From the NCBI GenBank assembly GCA_017507805.1, contig JAFWAC010000022.1, positions 1 to 64,000 of the forward strand: a stretch of 64,000 nt of DNA, given 5' to 3'. Source of the DNA: Clostridia bacterium. GTDB taxonomy: Bacteria > Bacillota > Clostridia > Oscillospirales > Acutalibacteraceae. How positions within the stretch are numbered: position 1 is the stretch's first letter; each line of letters starts with the position of its first letter. Below are positions 41,506 to 50,259 of this stretch, piece by piece. The notes beneath the pieces are model-generated. The model saw only the letters and a program-made list of their open reading frames with translations. It searched no databases and was not told where the DNA came from. The position numbers and the translations under genes are program-made.

Positions 41506-42461
41506 TATTCGTCCCTCAATTCGATGTTATAAATAATATCGGCAAGCCTTTTATATCTTGACAATGCCAACTGATCATTTTTTGTAAGGGTATCGGGGTC
41601 CTGACAGAAAAGAATGTCCTCTTTCCACATAAATCTTTCAACTGCAGGTATGCCGAAGCAATCCCAATCAAGCAAATCCAAATGATACTTGTGGCGGCTG
41701 CCTTCCATAAAATCGGGGGTTATAAAGGATGACTGTATTTTACTCTTTGCAGTTTCGGGATATTGAACACCGTTAATCGATATTTCCTCAGGAGGGATAA
41801 CATTCGGCACGAGAACGATATCGGTCTCGCTCATATTTTTCATTTCGGCTTCAATTCCGTCTGCATTATCCTTTTCCAATGCAAGCAAAAATCTTTTTGT
41901 GCCGTTCACAAACTGTGTTGTGGGACGCATACAGCAAACGATAACATCCGAAACCTCATTTGATACATTGGCGGTCGCGTTGTTGCCCACAGCAGAATCT
42001 ATGATAACGGCGGGCACCTTAAAGAAGCGTCTGCAGGTTTTAAGGAATTTCTCCATATTATCCTTTGCAAATTCACTGCCGTTATAGTTGGATTTTTCAC
42101 CTGCGGATATTGCCTTATTATCAAAGGCGGGCAATAACAGAATTGCCTCATTGTCGGGGTAGCCGTATGCATTGCCGACAGGGATAAGCTTACTTAAAAA
42201 GGGATGCTCCTTAATGCTTGCCGCCGGCTGAACATAAAACGGTTCGCCAAGCAAATGCTGAACGCAGTTGTCCTTTTCGATTTTGTTTTCCGCTTCAAGC
42301 AGATATGACATACCGCAGCTATCCACATCGGTATCAATTACTATCATGGGGGACTCTTTGGTGGGACGATAGTATTTTTGCGCGAGAATCGGAATAATGT
42401 TATAAGCGAGGGTGCTTCTGCCCGCGCCGCCCTTGTATGAGAAAAAAGAGATAACCTTCAT
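41505..42461 (-). CDS. ParA/MinD-like P-loop ATPase with Arg-variant Walker A
   Basis: The 318-residue deviant-Walker ATPase opens MKVISFFSYKGGAGRSTLAY: the ParA signature Lys (Lys10) is kept but the usual P-loop Lys of KGGxGK[ST]T is Arg15. Walker A' is VIDTDVDSCGM (residues 41-51), and the Walker B-like strand is AVIIDSAVGNN (151-161) followed by VIVCCMRPTTQF, the usual switch region. It has no partner-type ParB or helix-turn-helix domain. 'KGGxGR' ParA-like proteins recur near TIR and other conflict-system genes as far as I recall. Located between two unknown large proteins, it may drive assembly or act as a switch. It is not a plasmid or chromosome partition gene by context. Confidence 0.82.
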   Translation of the reverse strand: MKVISFFSYKGGAGRSTLAYNIIPILAQKYYRPTKESPMIVIDTDVDSCGMSYLLEAENKIEKDNCVQHLLGEPFYVQPAASIKEHPFLSKLIPVGNAYGYPDNEAILLLPAFDNKAISAGEKSNYNGSEFAKDNMEKFLKTCRRFFKVPAVIIDSAVGNNATANVSNEVSDVIVCCMRPTTQFVNGTKRFLLALEKDNADGIEAEMKNMSETDIVLVPNVIPPEEISINGVQYPETAKSKIQSSFITPDFMEGSRHKYHLDLLDWDCFGIPAVERFMWKEDILFCQDPDTLTKNDQLALSRYKRLADIIYNIELRDE

Positions 42462-42487
42462 TTTTAAAATTTCCTTCCAAATTAAAA

Positions 42488-44686
42488 TCAGAATAAACCG
42501 CTTTGATGCTCATCGCTGAACATTACAGCATCTGCAAGCTTGCCTCTTATTCTTGCTATTTCCTTCTTGATTAATGCTCTGGCATCCTCCTTGGTGTCCT
42601 CCCTCAGAGTTTTGTTGTCGGCATTGCCGTCAAAGGCAACCATTTCCAAGAGCAAATCGTCTAAGGCTTCTGTGATTGAGGTGAGCTTTCTGCGATTGTC
42701 GGTTGGCTTCAGGGCGGTACGCTCCTTAAGCGCCTCACGCTCACTCGTCAAAACCTCAAGCAGCATAGTGGGAAGCTGTTCCTTAAGGGTTTCCGAAATC
42801 ATCTGCACAACCGCATCCTCAATCGGCTTTTTAATGGCATCCTTCTCTTGACGGAGGGTTTCAATCTCAAGCTCTTTTTGTTCTATCTCGTTTTGCTGTC
42901 TTGCGATTTCGCCGGTGGTTTCAAGCTCCTTGAAGTATTCCTCACGAATATCCTTAATGGTTGCTTCGTTTTGTTTTGAAATATCCAGATATACCTTTTC
43001 AAAGGTATTGTAGTATCTGTAAAACTCACCCAATGCAGAAATATAGTAGTAGTTGCTGGCGCTGAAAAATCCGTCCGTTTCCCATATCCACTTTGTAACC
43101 TGCTCCCCTGTTTTCGGATCGGTTTCAACAAGGCGGTTTTCAAGGATATAGGTTACATATTTTTTCATATTATACTGCGGATAGCGTATAAGATATTCAC
43201 CGATAACATTATTGGAGTGAATGAGCAGCGGAGCGAGGGAGAACACGCGCATACGGCGTTTACGGAGATCCTTGATAAGGTCGTTATGCACAACAAAGTT
43301 TTCGTTAAAACCAACAAGGAATTGGTCAACAATGTATTCCTTCGAATCCTTCTGCAGCTTTTCGTATGTACGGATAGCCCTCTGAATTGCCAGCTGACAT
43401 ACCTCGAACAATTCGTCATACTCCTCCTGCAGCTTTTTCACATCACCGAAGCGGCGGCTTTCGTTTGCATCCTCCATTTTCATAATGAGGTCCTCGTCAA
43501 TACCGGCATCAATGATAATGTTTACAATATAAACCGAGTTGAACAGCGCGTCACTCGTGGTACTCATTTTAATGGTTTCTTCATCAAGTGTAGAGCCAAG
43601 GTCATTGTAGAAAAATTTATCTGCTAATCCGTTTTTGGTCAGCTCCCATATCTTGTTGGCAACTAATTTGCAATTAAGCTCAAGTTGTCCGTATACAGAG
43701 GCAATCTCGTCCCCCTCGTCATTGAAGGAGTATACCGATGAATCGCCAAAATTAATGGTTTCAAATAATTCTCTGAGCTTTACCTCTCTGCGGTCCTTTG
43801 ACTGTTCATTGTATGCCTTTTTGACTGCAGTCGGCACAGGAATGTCATATTTTCTCTTTTTGTAAAGCGCAAATTCATAATCAATGTGATTTTTAAAGGT
43901 TTCATAAAAATCCACATAGCACTCGCAAACGGCAAATGTAAAGTAAAGTGACGGTTCCTCACACTTTTGTGTAAAATTCCAGCCAATTTCCAGGCGTTTT
44001 GCCGTATCAAGATTTTGAAGCTTTTCCTTATCAACGATAAAGGCATCGTTAATGTAGCGAAGTCCGTGCTTTATAATAGCAACAAGACATCTTTCCCATT
44101 TACAATCCTCTCTTACCTGCCTTGCGTGGTATTTTAAAACAAGAAGGAATGTAGGTATAACCCATGTGATTGAATCTATGTACGAAAACTCAGCCGAAAA
44201 GGAGGTGCTGTCATAAGGAGAAGCATCAAAGCAGAAGGTTGCTTTTTCTAAGAAGCCTTCGGGAAGCTGATGGTTTTCAAGCATATTGACATTATCAATC
44301 TTTTTACCGTTGTAACGGATAATACGGCTTACAATATCCTCAATGACATTATCCATTATTCTGCGGATGGTGGGCTTTGTGCCGTCTGCAAATGTTCTGT
44401 CATCCTCAAAATAGCCTTCCTCGTCAAAAAGGAGTGAAAACTCAGAGGTGAGAAGAAGCAATGCCTGAAGTGACTGACACTGCGAAAGAAGACCTACTTC
44501 ATTTGAGTTATCGTCCATTCTGAAGCCGGTTTTAAAATCAAATCTGGCATAAAGCTCATTAAGAATTTTTTCACCCGTTTCAATGGGTGCTTTGTACTCG
44601 TAAAAGGTACCGTCCTTTGAACTGCCCTCTACCAGAAGCTCGTCAAGGACAGACCGTCCCAAACTTTTAACCTGTGTTTGTGCCAT
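42488..44686 (-). CDS. Large unknown protein of the TIR/ParA/SpeD operon (732 residues), coiled-coil C-terminus
   Basis: No family is recognised. Residues 1 to about 560 are mainly helical with scattered aromatic blocks (TWVIPTFLLVLKYHARQV, EPSLYFTFAVCECYVDFYE, FSASNYYYISALGEFYRYY). From about 585 to 640 comes a charged coiled coil (EIARQQNEIEQKELEIETL and onward), followed by helical segments to the end. No signal peptide or nucleotide-binding motif was seen. It starts 14 bases after the TIR gene stop and ends 26 bases before ParA, inside the operon. A scaffold or sensor role would fit, but nothing in the sequence proves it. Confidence 0.7.
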   Translation of the reverse strand: MAQTQVKSLGRSVLDELLVEGSSKDGTFYEYKAPIETGEKILNELYARFDFKTGFRMDDNSNEVGLLSQCQSLQALLLLTSEFSLLFDEEGYFEDDRTFADGTKPTIRRIMDNVIEDIVSRIIRYNGKKIDNVNMLENHQLPEGFLEKATFCFDASPYDSTSFSAEFSYIDSITWVIPTFLLVLKYHARQVREDCKWERCLVAIIKHGLRYINDAFIVDKEKLQNLDTAKRLEIGWNFTQKCEEPSLYFTFAVCECYVDFYETFKNHIDYEFALYKKRKYDIPVPTAVKKAYNEQSKDRREVKLRELFETINFGDSSVYSFNDEGDEIASVYGQLELNCKLVANKIWELTKNGLADKFFYNDLGSTLDEETIKMSTTSDALFNSVYIVNIIIDAGIDEDLIMKMEDANESRRFGDVKKLQEEYDELFEVCQLAIQRAIRTYEKLQKDSKEYIVDQFLVGFNENFVVHNDLIKDLRKRRMRVFSLAPLLIHSNNVIGEYLIRYPQYNMKKYVTYILENRLVETDPKTGEQVTKWIWETDGFFSASNYYYISALGEFYRYYNTFEKVYLDISKQNEATIKDIREEYFKELETTGEIARQQNEIEQKELEIETLRQEKDAIKKPIEDAVVQMISETLKEQLPTMLLEVLTSEREALKERTALKPTDNRRKLTSITEALDDLLLEMVAFDGNADNKTLREDTKEDARALIKKEIARIRGKLADAVMFSDEHQSGLF

Positions 44687-44700
44687 AAAAAATCTCCTCC

Positions 44701-45888
44701 TTAAATGTTATCCTCTAAAAAGCTATACATAATATCAATTGAAATTTTAATAACGGGTCGCACACCTAATGCCATAGTCCGTACATTGTACCCGTTTTCA
44801 TATATTTTGCCGTTTTCTTTAACCGCTTTCTGAAGCATACTGCTTCCATTGTAGGAAATCCACCACTTGCAATCAGGCTTTTGTGAATCGGCTGACAGCA
44901 TAAGGAAGGCTTTATCCTCCGATTTTTCAATATCGCTTTGGTTCAGCAACCTTAACTCGAGAATTGCTTTTTGCTGTTCCTCGGTAAAGGCGCTTGTGAA
45001 AAAAACATTTTTAAGCCAATCGTCAAGCGCGGCTCCGCCTTTTTGCTCGTCAATAATATCCTTTGTTATCATAACAGCGGCATTGTCCTCACAATAAAGG
45101 CAGAGCCACTCCAAAGCCTTCACGGTGTATGCCGTTTCATTCCGAATCATAAAATACTCATCATTGTATTGAATGATTTTATTCCCCTGCTTCAACCGAC
45201 TTCCCGAAATGTTGGGAGCAGGACGCTTTTTTTCAAATCCGAAATCGATACACAGCAGGTTACCGACATTTTTTGCATTTTTAGATGACCTTAACCGATT
45301 AAGCTTGTGCTTGCTTGAGGTCACCACATCGGGAAGCTTGGTTTCTATCGCTGAAAGAAGCTCCTGTCTGTAATCCTTATCAGACTCGGAATCGACAAAT
45401 ATAAAGGTTTTGTTATCCTTAAAAAGCTCTAATACGGTCTGTATTTTTACCGAAAATTTCTCCGCATCCTGAGCGACCGTTTCAAAGGAATTAGCCTCAA
45501 GCATAGCCTTTATAAGCTCCATTGTTTTTCGCTGACCTATGCTCAGCGGAAAAATCTCAAAGGTTTTTCCCTCGGCTTTAAAGGCGGCAAGCTTTGCCAT
45601 AACCATCTGCCGTTCTTTTTCAACCGCATCACTCGCAAAGGAATCCTTGCTGTTAAAAAATATTATACCAAGACAGTTTTCGTGATTTATAAGCTTTTTT
45701 ACCTTTTCGTCCCAATCATCGCCACACTGCAAATCCTCATCAAACCACAGCCGCACACCTTGGTCAATAAGATAGTTTACGGTGTTTAAAACCACCTGAG
45801 AATCCTCGTGCTTATAGCTTGCTATAATAAATTTTCCTTGAATGATTTCACTCTCGGAATAGTACTCGGGCAAAATCACAACCCCCAT
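44701..45888 (-). CDS. TIR-domain protein fused to a DUF6273-like domain
   Basis: The 395-residue protein is the first gene of the operon. Residues about 17-115 form a TIR domain: the beta-A strand KFIIASYKHEDSQ, the WFDEDLQCGDDWDEKV box and IIFFNSKDSFASDAVEKE, in which Glu92 is positioned like the catalytic Glu of NAD-cleaving TIRs. A middle region (about 160-225, TFIFVDSESDKDYRQELL) is followed by a DUF6273-like module: WLCLYCEDNAAVMITKDII, DDWLKNVFFTSAFTEEQQKAIL, FLMLSADSQK, CKWWISYNG and GYNVRTMALGVRPVIKI. Bacterial TIRs cleave NAD or make nucleotide signals. No ribosome binding site precedes the ATG; a TTG five codons later (45873) behind GGGGG is possible. Confidence 0.82.
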   Translation of the reverse strand: MGVVILPEYYSESEIIQGKFIIASYKHEDSQVVLNTVNYLIDQGVRLWFDEDLQCGDDWDEKVKKLINHENCLGIIFFNSKDSFASDAVEKERQMVMAKLAAFKAEGKTFEIFPLSIGQRKTMELIKAMLEANSFETVAQDAEKFSVKIQTVLELFKDNKTFIFVDSESDKDYRQELLSAIETKLPDVVTSSKHKLNRLRSSKNAKNVGNLLCIDFGFEKKRPAPNISGSRLKQGNKIIQYNDEYFMIRNETAYTVKALEWLCLYCEDNAAVMITKDIIDEQKGGAALDDWLKNVFFTSAFTEEQQKAILELRLLNQSDIEKSEDKAFLMLSADSQKPDCKWWISYNGSSMLQKAVKENGKIYENGYNVRTMALGVRPVIKISIDIMYSFLEDNI

Positions 45889-45904
45889 AAGATATATTTT
45901 TTTA

Positions 45905-45934
45905 ATTATACATCAAATCGTCACATTTTGTCAA
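45905..45934 (-). promoter_or_regulatory. Sigma-A promoter for the TIR/ParA/SpeD operon
   Basis: On the minus strand a consensus TTGACA and a consensus TATAAT are separated by 18 bases, about 17 bases upstream of the TIR-gene start. Consensus boxes suggest steady expression unless repressed. Confidence 0.7.
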
Positions 45935-45991
45935 TGACTATAGAATAAATATGTGGCAAATATTCTGCGGAATTTTAATGATTATATAGCA

Positions 45992-46022
45992 AAAGGAGCT
46001 GCGTTTGAAACGCAGCTCCTTT
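45992..46022 (-). terminator. Rho-independent terminator of htpG
   Basis: AAAGGAGCTGCGTTT and AAACGCAGCTCCTTT form a long perfect stem with a tiny loop, 6 bases past the htpG stop, followed on the minus strand by TTGCTATA. It separates the heat-shock block from the TIR operon. Confidence 0.85.
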
Positions 46023-46028
46023 AAATTC

Positions 46029-47927
46029 TTATTTTGTCATAAGCTCGCAGACAAGATTGCTGTGCTCAACGGGGTCGTCCACAGCAGTACCGCCGATGAG
46101 ACAAGCCTCACCGTAAAGTAATTTAGCATACTTTGCAAGGGTATCCTTGTCCTCTCTATAAAGCTTTTTAAGCTTTTCGGCAATCGGGTGTGAGGCATTG
46201 ATTTCAAGAACCAACTGTGCCTTTACCCTATTCTCAGAGGCTCCGGGCATAGAATTAAGAGTTTTTTCCATTTCAAGGGAAATGCCGCCCTCGCTCGTAA
46301 TACAAACCGGATGCTTTTTAAGCTTATTTGTAAAGCGGACAGCGCTTATTTTCTCCCCTATGCTTTCCTTCATTGCGGCAAGCATATCCTTAGAGGCTTC
46401 GTTTTCTGTTTCAAGCGCCTTCTTTTCATCATCGCTGTCAAGATTTAAGGAATCGTCACAAATATTAACGAATTTCTTGCCGGCATACTCTGCCAACATT
46501 TTAAGTGCAAATTCATCAACATTTTCGGTGAGATAAAGAATTTCATAGCCCTTTTCCTTAACCGCATCGGTCTGAGGCAGCATTTCAATTCTTTCGTCAG
46601 ATTCGCCGCAAGCATAAAAAATACTTTCCTGCGCTTCGGGGCAACGGTCGGTATACTCTTTAAGGGTTACAAACTTTTTCTCCGCCGATGAACGGAAAAT
46701 AAGCAAATCCTTTAAGGTATCCTTATGCATTCCGTAATCATTATAAATGCCGAATTTAAGCTGAATACCGAAGGCTTTGAAAAACTCCTCGTAAGCCTCA
46801 CGGTCACCTGAAAGCATTTTTTCAAGCTCGCCCTTTATTTTCTTTTCAAGGGTTTTGGCGATAAGCTTAAGCTGACCGTCATGCTGAAGCATCTCGCGTG
46901 AGATATTAAGGGACAAATCCTCGCTGTCAACAAGTCCTTTTACAAAGCTGAAATAATCAGGCAGTAAATCGGGGCATTTTTCCATAATAAGAACGCCCTT
47001 TGAATAAAGCTGTAAGCCCTTTTCAAACTCTTTGGTATAATAATCAAAGGGAGGCTTTTTGGGGATATAGAGCAGAGCATTGTAGGTTGCCTGACCTTCT
47101 GTCTTATAGTGGATTACCCTTGCAGGGTCGTTATAGTCATAAAACTTTTCCTTGTAGAAATTGTTATAATCCTCATCCTTAAGCTCGGTTTTTGACTTTT
47201 TCCACAGAGGAACCATACTGTTCAAGGTGCGAAGCTCGGTAACATCTCTGTATTCGGGCTCCTTGCCTTCTTCGGTCTCTACAGGCTCTTTAGTGGTAAA
47301 TTCCATTTTTATAGGGTGGCGGATATAATCCGAATACTTTTTAACCAATGCGCTTATGCGATATTGGTCTAAAAACTCGTCATAACGCTCGTCCTCTGTA
47401 TTTTCCTTGATATGGAGAGTGATAACAGTACCTACATCGTTTTTAGTGCAAGGCTCGATTGTGTATCCGTCTGCACCCTCGGATTTCCAGCAGAAAGCCT
47501 CATCACTGCCGTAGGCGCGGCTTTCAACCGTAACAACATCGCTTACCATAAATGCAGAATAAAATCCAACACCAAACTGACCTATAATATCAACATTTTC
47601 GGTTTTCTCATTTTCCTGCTTGAAATTAAACGAGCCTGATTTTGCAATTGTACCCAAGTTACTGTCAAGCTCATCCTCGGTCATACCGCAACCGTTATCA
47701 ATAATTTTCAAGGTGCGGTTTTCTTTATCAAGCTCAATTCTTATTTCAAAATCCTCTGCCGCAATACCTACATTATTATCGGTTAAGGATTTGAAATAGA
47801 GCTTATCCAGCGCATCGCTTGCATTTGAAATAAGCTCACGCAAAAAGATTTCCTTATGGGTATAGATTGAATTAATCATCATATCCATAAGCTTTTTAGA
47901 TTCTGATTTAAACTGTTTTCTACGCAT
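46029..47927 (-). CDS. htpG: Molecular chaperone HtpG (Hsp90)
   Basis: This 632-residue homodimeric ATP-dependent chaperone acts in the cytosol. The GHKL ATPase domain is clear: FLRELISNASDALDKL, IDNGCGMTEDEL, and the lid-region GQFGVGFYSAFMV. The middle and C-terminal dimerisation domains follow at normal lengths. The ATG at 47927 follows AAGGGTGAT; the GTG three codons upstream lies in that site. It starts 12 bases after the manA stop, in line with co-transcription with the dnaJ block. Confidence 0.97.
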   Translation of the reverse strand: MRRKQFKSESKKLMDMMINSIYTHKEIFLRELISNASDALDKLYFKSLTDNNVGIAAEDFEIRIELDKENRTLKIIDNGCGMTEDELDSNLGTIAKSGSFNFKQENEKTENVDIIGQFGVGFYSAFMVSDVVTVESRAYGSDEAFCWKSEGADGYTIEPCTKNDVGTVITLHIKENTEDERYDEFLDQYRISALVKKYSDYIRHPIKMEFTTKEPVETEEGKEPEYRDVTELRTLNSMVPLWKKSKTELKDEDYNNFYKEKFYDYNDPARVIHYKTEGQATYNALLYIPKKPPFDYYTKEFEKGLQLYSKGVLIMEKCPDLLPDYFSFVKGLVDSEDLSLNISREMLQHDGQLKLIAKTLEKKIKGELEKMLSGDREAYEEFFKAFGIQLKFGIYNDYGMHKDTLKDLLIFRSSAEKKFVTLKEYTDRCPEAQESIFYACGESDERIEMLPQTDAVKEKGYEILYLTENVDEFALKMLAEYAGKKFVNICDDSLNLDSDDEKKALETENEASKDMLAAMKESIGEKISAVRFTNKLKKHPVCITSEGGISLEMEKTLNSMPGASENRVKAQLVLEINASHPIAEKLKKLYREDKDTLAKYAKLLYGEACLIGGTAVDDPVEHSNLVCELMTK

Positions 47928-47939
47928 AATTATCACCCT

Positions 47940-48896
47940 TTAAACAAAGCTGTAAAGTATCTCTGCCTTGCCTGAAAGCTCAACACCGAGACCTGCAGGA
48001 ACAAAAATACTGTCGCCCTTTTTAATTTTAAGTTCACCGTCCCTGAAGGTCAGCTTAGCTGCACCCTCCAAAACCACAAGCGAAACAAAGCTTTCCTTTG
48101 AGCAGACTGAAAATTTTTCCTCAAGCTTTAGCAAATAAGCCTTGAACAAATCACAGCTTGCCAGCTCCCGGAGGCTGTCCTTTCCGTTTTGAACAACCCT
48201 TCCGACCTGTCCGTAGGCAAAATTCGGTTTTTTACATTCTGTAACATCGAGTGCTTTTTCGATATGTAAAGGTCTCGGCTTGCCGTCAGCCCCTAATCTG
48301 CCGTAATCGGATACGCGGTAGGTTGTGTTGGAATTTTGCTGAACCTCGGCAATCAGGATACCCTCACCGATTGCGTGGAGAGTGCCTGCCGCAATAAAGA
48401 AAACATCCCCCTTGTGGACGGGCACAGAATTACAAACCTCTGTCAGGGTGTTATTTTTTATTCTTTCCTCAAATTCCTGCTTTGTGATTTGGCTTTTAAA
48501 GCCGTAAATCAGCTCTGCACCATCATCACAATCCACCACATACCACATCTCGGTTTTGCCGTACTCACCCTCTTTTTCAAGGGCATATTCATCGTTGGGG
48601 TGAACCTGAACCGAAAGCTTTTGCTTGGCATCTATAAGCTTTATAAGTATCGGGAAATAGGAAAACTCTGCCGCGCGGTTGCCTAAAGCCTCGTCACCCC
48701 ATATTTCCAAAGCCTCGTTAAGGGTTTTGCCCTTGAAATCACCGTTCACAATGGTAGAGACACCGTCAATGTGACAGGAAAGCACCCAAGCCTCGGCGGC
48801 AATTTCACCCTCTGCTTCAAAGCCAAACTCGGTTTTCAGTTTACTACCTCCCCACAGATAATCCTTAACTGTGGGCTTCAGCATTAAAGGATACAT
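47940..48896 (-). CDS. manA: Mannose-6-phosphate isomerase, class I
   Basis: This 318-residue zinc enzyme interconverts mannose 6-phosphate and fructose 6-phosphate. It is the short Bacillus-type form. The zinc-site motif is KLSVQVHPNDEYALEKE, with Glu in YGKTEMWYVVDC and His in AAGTLHAIGEGILIAEVQQ, and the arginine lid in NTTYRVSDYGR. It lies 11 bases after dnaJ and 12 bases before htpG, an unusual place for a sugar-phosphate enzyme. It therefore probably shares heat-shock transcription. Confidence 0.95.
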   Translation of the reverse strand: MYPLMLKPTVKDYLWGGSKLKTEFGFEAEGEIAAEAWVLSCHIDGVSTIVNGDFKGKTLNEALEIWGDEALGNRAAEFSYFPILIKLIDAKQKLSVQVHPNDEYALEKEGEYGKTEMWYVVDCDDGAELIYGFKSQITKQEFEERIKNNTLTEVCNSVPVHKGDVFFIAAGTLHAIGEGILIAEVQQNSNTTYRVSDYGRLGADGKPRPLHIEKALDVTECKKPNFAYGQVGRVVQNGKDSLRELASCDLFKAYLLKLEEKFSVCSKESFVSLVVLEGAAKLTFRDGELKIKKGDSIFVPAGLGVELSGKAEILYSFV

Positions 48897-48907
48897 ATAT
48901 TTTTCAC

Positions 48908-50062
48908 CTATTCGTTAAAGAAATCCTTAACCTTATCCATAAAGCTCTTGCGTTTTTTATAGTTACCCTCGTCCGTAGCGGCATCAAATTCCTTGAGCTT
49001 ATCCTTTTGCACCTTGGTAAGCTCCTTCGGAACCTCAACGGTAATCTTAACATATTGGTCGCCCTTGCCGCTGTAATGCAGGCGCTGAATACCCTTTCCG
49101 CGAAGCTTGAACTCGTCTCCGGGTTGGGTACCCTCATGTATCTGGAATTTTACCTTTCCGTCAAGGGTGGGTACGGTTATTTCCGCGCCCAAAGCCGCCT
49201 GAGTAAAGGTTATGGGAATTTCACAGTAAACATCATAGCCATCGCGCTCAAAAATCGGATGCGGACGGACATTTACATTAATGCGCAAATCTCCTGCAGG
49301 ACCTCCGTTTGCGCCTGCGTCACCGCCGCCGCGCAAATTTATAACCTGACCGTCATCTATACCGGCAGGAATATCAACCGTTTGGTCAACAGTATGGCGT
49401 ATTCTGCCCTTACCTGCGCAGGTGTGGCAGGGCTTATCAATTATTTTACCGCTTCCGTGGCAATGGTCACAAACCTTTTGGGTTTGCATTACACCAAACG
49501 GTGTGCGCTGTGTTGCCGAAACCTGACCTGAGCCATGACAAACAGGACAGGTTTTGGGGCTTGTTCCCTTTTCCGCACCGGTGCCCGAGCATTCCTTACA
49601 ATTCTCAATCTTAGTAACCTTAACGGTCTTTTTACAGCCCTTGGCAGCTTCCTCAAAGGAAAGATTAACAGCAGCGGCAGTATCGTTGCCTCTGCGCGGA
49701 GCATTGGGATTTGACCTTCTGCCGCCACCGCCAAAGCCACCGCCGAAAAAGGAGCTGAATATATCTCCCAAATCACCGAAATCACCGGTAAATCCACCGC
49801 CGTAACCACCGCCGCCGGCACCGAAATTAGGGTCAACACCGGCATGACCGAATTGGTCATAACGGGCGCGCTTCTCACTGTCAGACAGTACCTCGTAAGC
49901 CTCATTGACCTCTTTAAAATTCTTTTCGGCAGTAGCATCCCCCGGATTTAAATCGGGGTGGTATTTTTTAGCCGCTTTTCTGTAAGCCTTTTTCAGATCG
50001 TCCTCGGAAACTGATTTATCAACACCAAGGACCTCATAATAGTCTCTTTTCTCGTCAGCCAC
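48908..50062 (-). CDS. dnaJ: Chaperone protein DnaJ (Hsp40)
   Basis: The 384-residue co-chaperone stimulates DnaK ATPase. The J domain includes the HPD motif ([11 protein letters not shown]). A Gly/Phe-rich linker ([18 protein letters not shown]) follows, then four zinc repeats ([32 protein letters not shown]) and the C-terminal substrate-binding domains. The GTG at 50062 is preferred: AGGAG lies 8 bases upstream and the protein then begins [14 protein letters not shown] as expected. A longer frame upstream covers a repeat region and is rejected. Confidence 0.96.
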   Translation of the reverse strand: MADEKRDYYEVLGVDKSVSEDDLKKAYRKAAKKYHPDLNPGDATAEKNFKEVNEAYEVLSDSEKRARYDQFGHAGVDPNFGAGGGGYGGGFTGDFGDLGDIFSSFFGGGFGGGGRRSNPNAPRRGNDTAAAVNLSFEEAAKGCKKTVKVTKIENCKECSGTGAEKGTSPKTCPVCHGSGQVSATQRTPFGVMQTQKVCDHCHGSGKIIDKPCHTCAGKGRIRHTVDQTVDIPAGIDDGQVINLRGGGDAGANGGPAGDLRINVNVRPHPIFERDGYDVYCEIPITFTQAALGAEITVPTLDGKVKFQIHEGTQPGDEFKLRGKGIQRLHYSGKGDQYVKITVEVPKELTKVQKDKLKEFDAATDEGNYKKRKSFMDKVKDFFNE

Positions 50063-50078
50063 AAGTAATTCTCCTATA

Positions 50079-50259
50079 AAACACCGTTTCGGATTGCAAA
50101 ACGGTGTTTGAAGTAATAAGTAAAAAGTAATAGTGAATAAGTAAGGTGTCCGCAAAGCGGACTATTATATTAGTTTCGCAAAGCGAAACACCATACCACT
50201 TCACTTTTCACTATTACCTATTCACTGACAAATAATCTTTCGGAAAAGATTATTTGTCA
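50079..50259. repeat. Cluster of inverted repeats between dnaK and dnaJ
   Basis: Four palindromes are packed into 180 bases: AAACACCGTTT with its complement (50079-50109), a 15-base palindrome reading GTCCGCAAAGCGGAC (50148-50162), a 17-base one reading GTTTCGCAAAGCGAAAC (50173-50189), and a 15-bp stem (50226-50259) whose arm includes the dnaK stop codon. Loosely repeated AGTAATAGTGAATAAG-type sequence lies on both sides. None has a clear U-tract. They may stabilise the upstream mRNA end or lower dnaJ expression, or be a palindromic repeat element. Confidence 0.65.
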
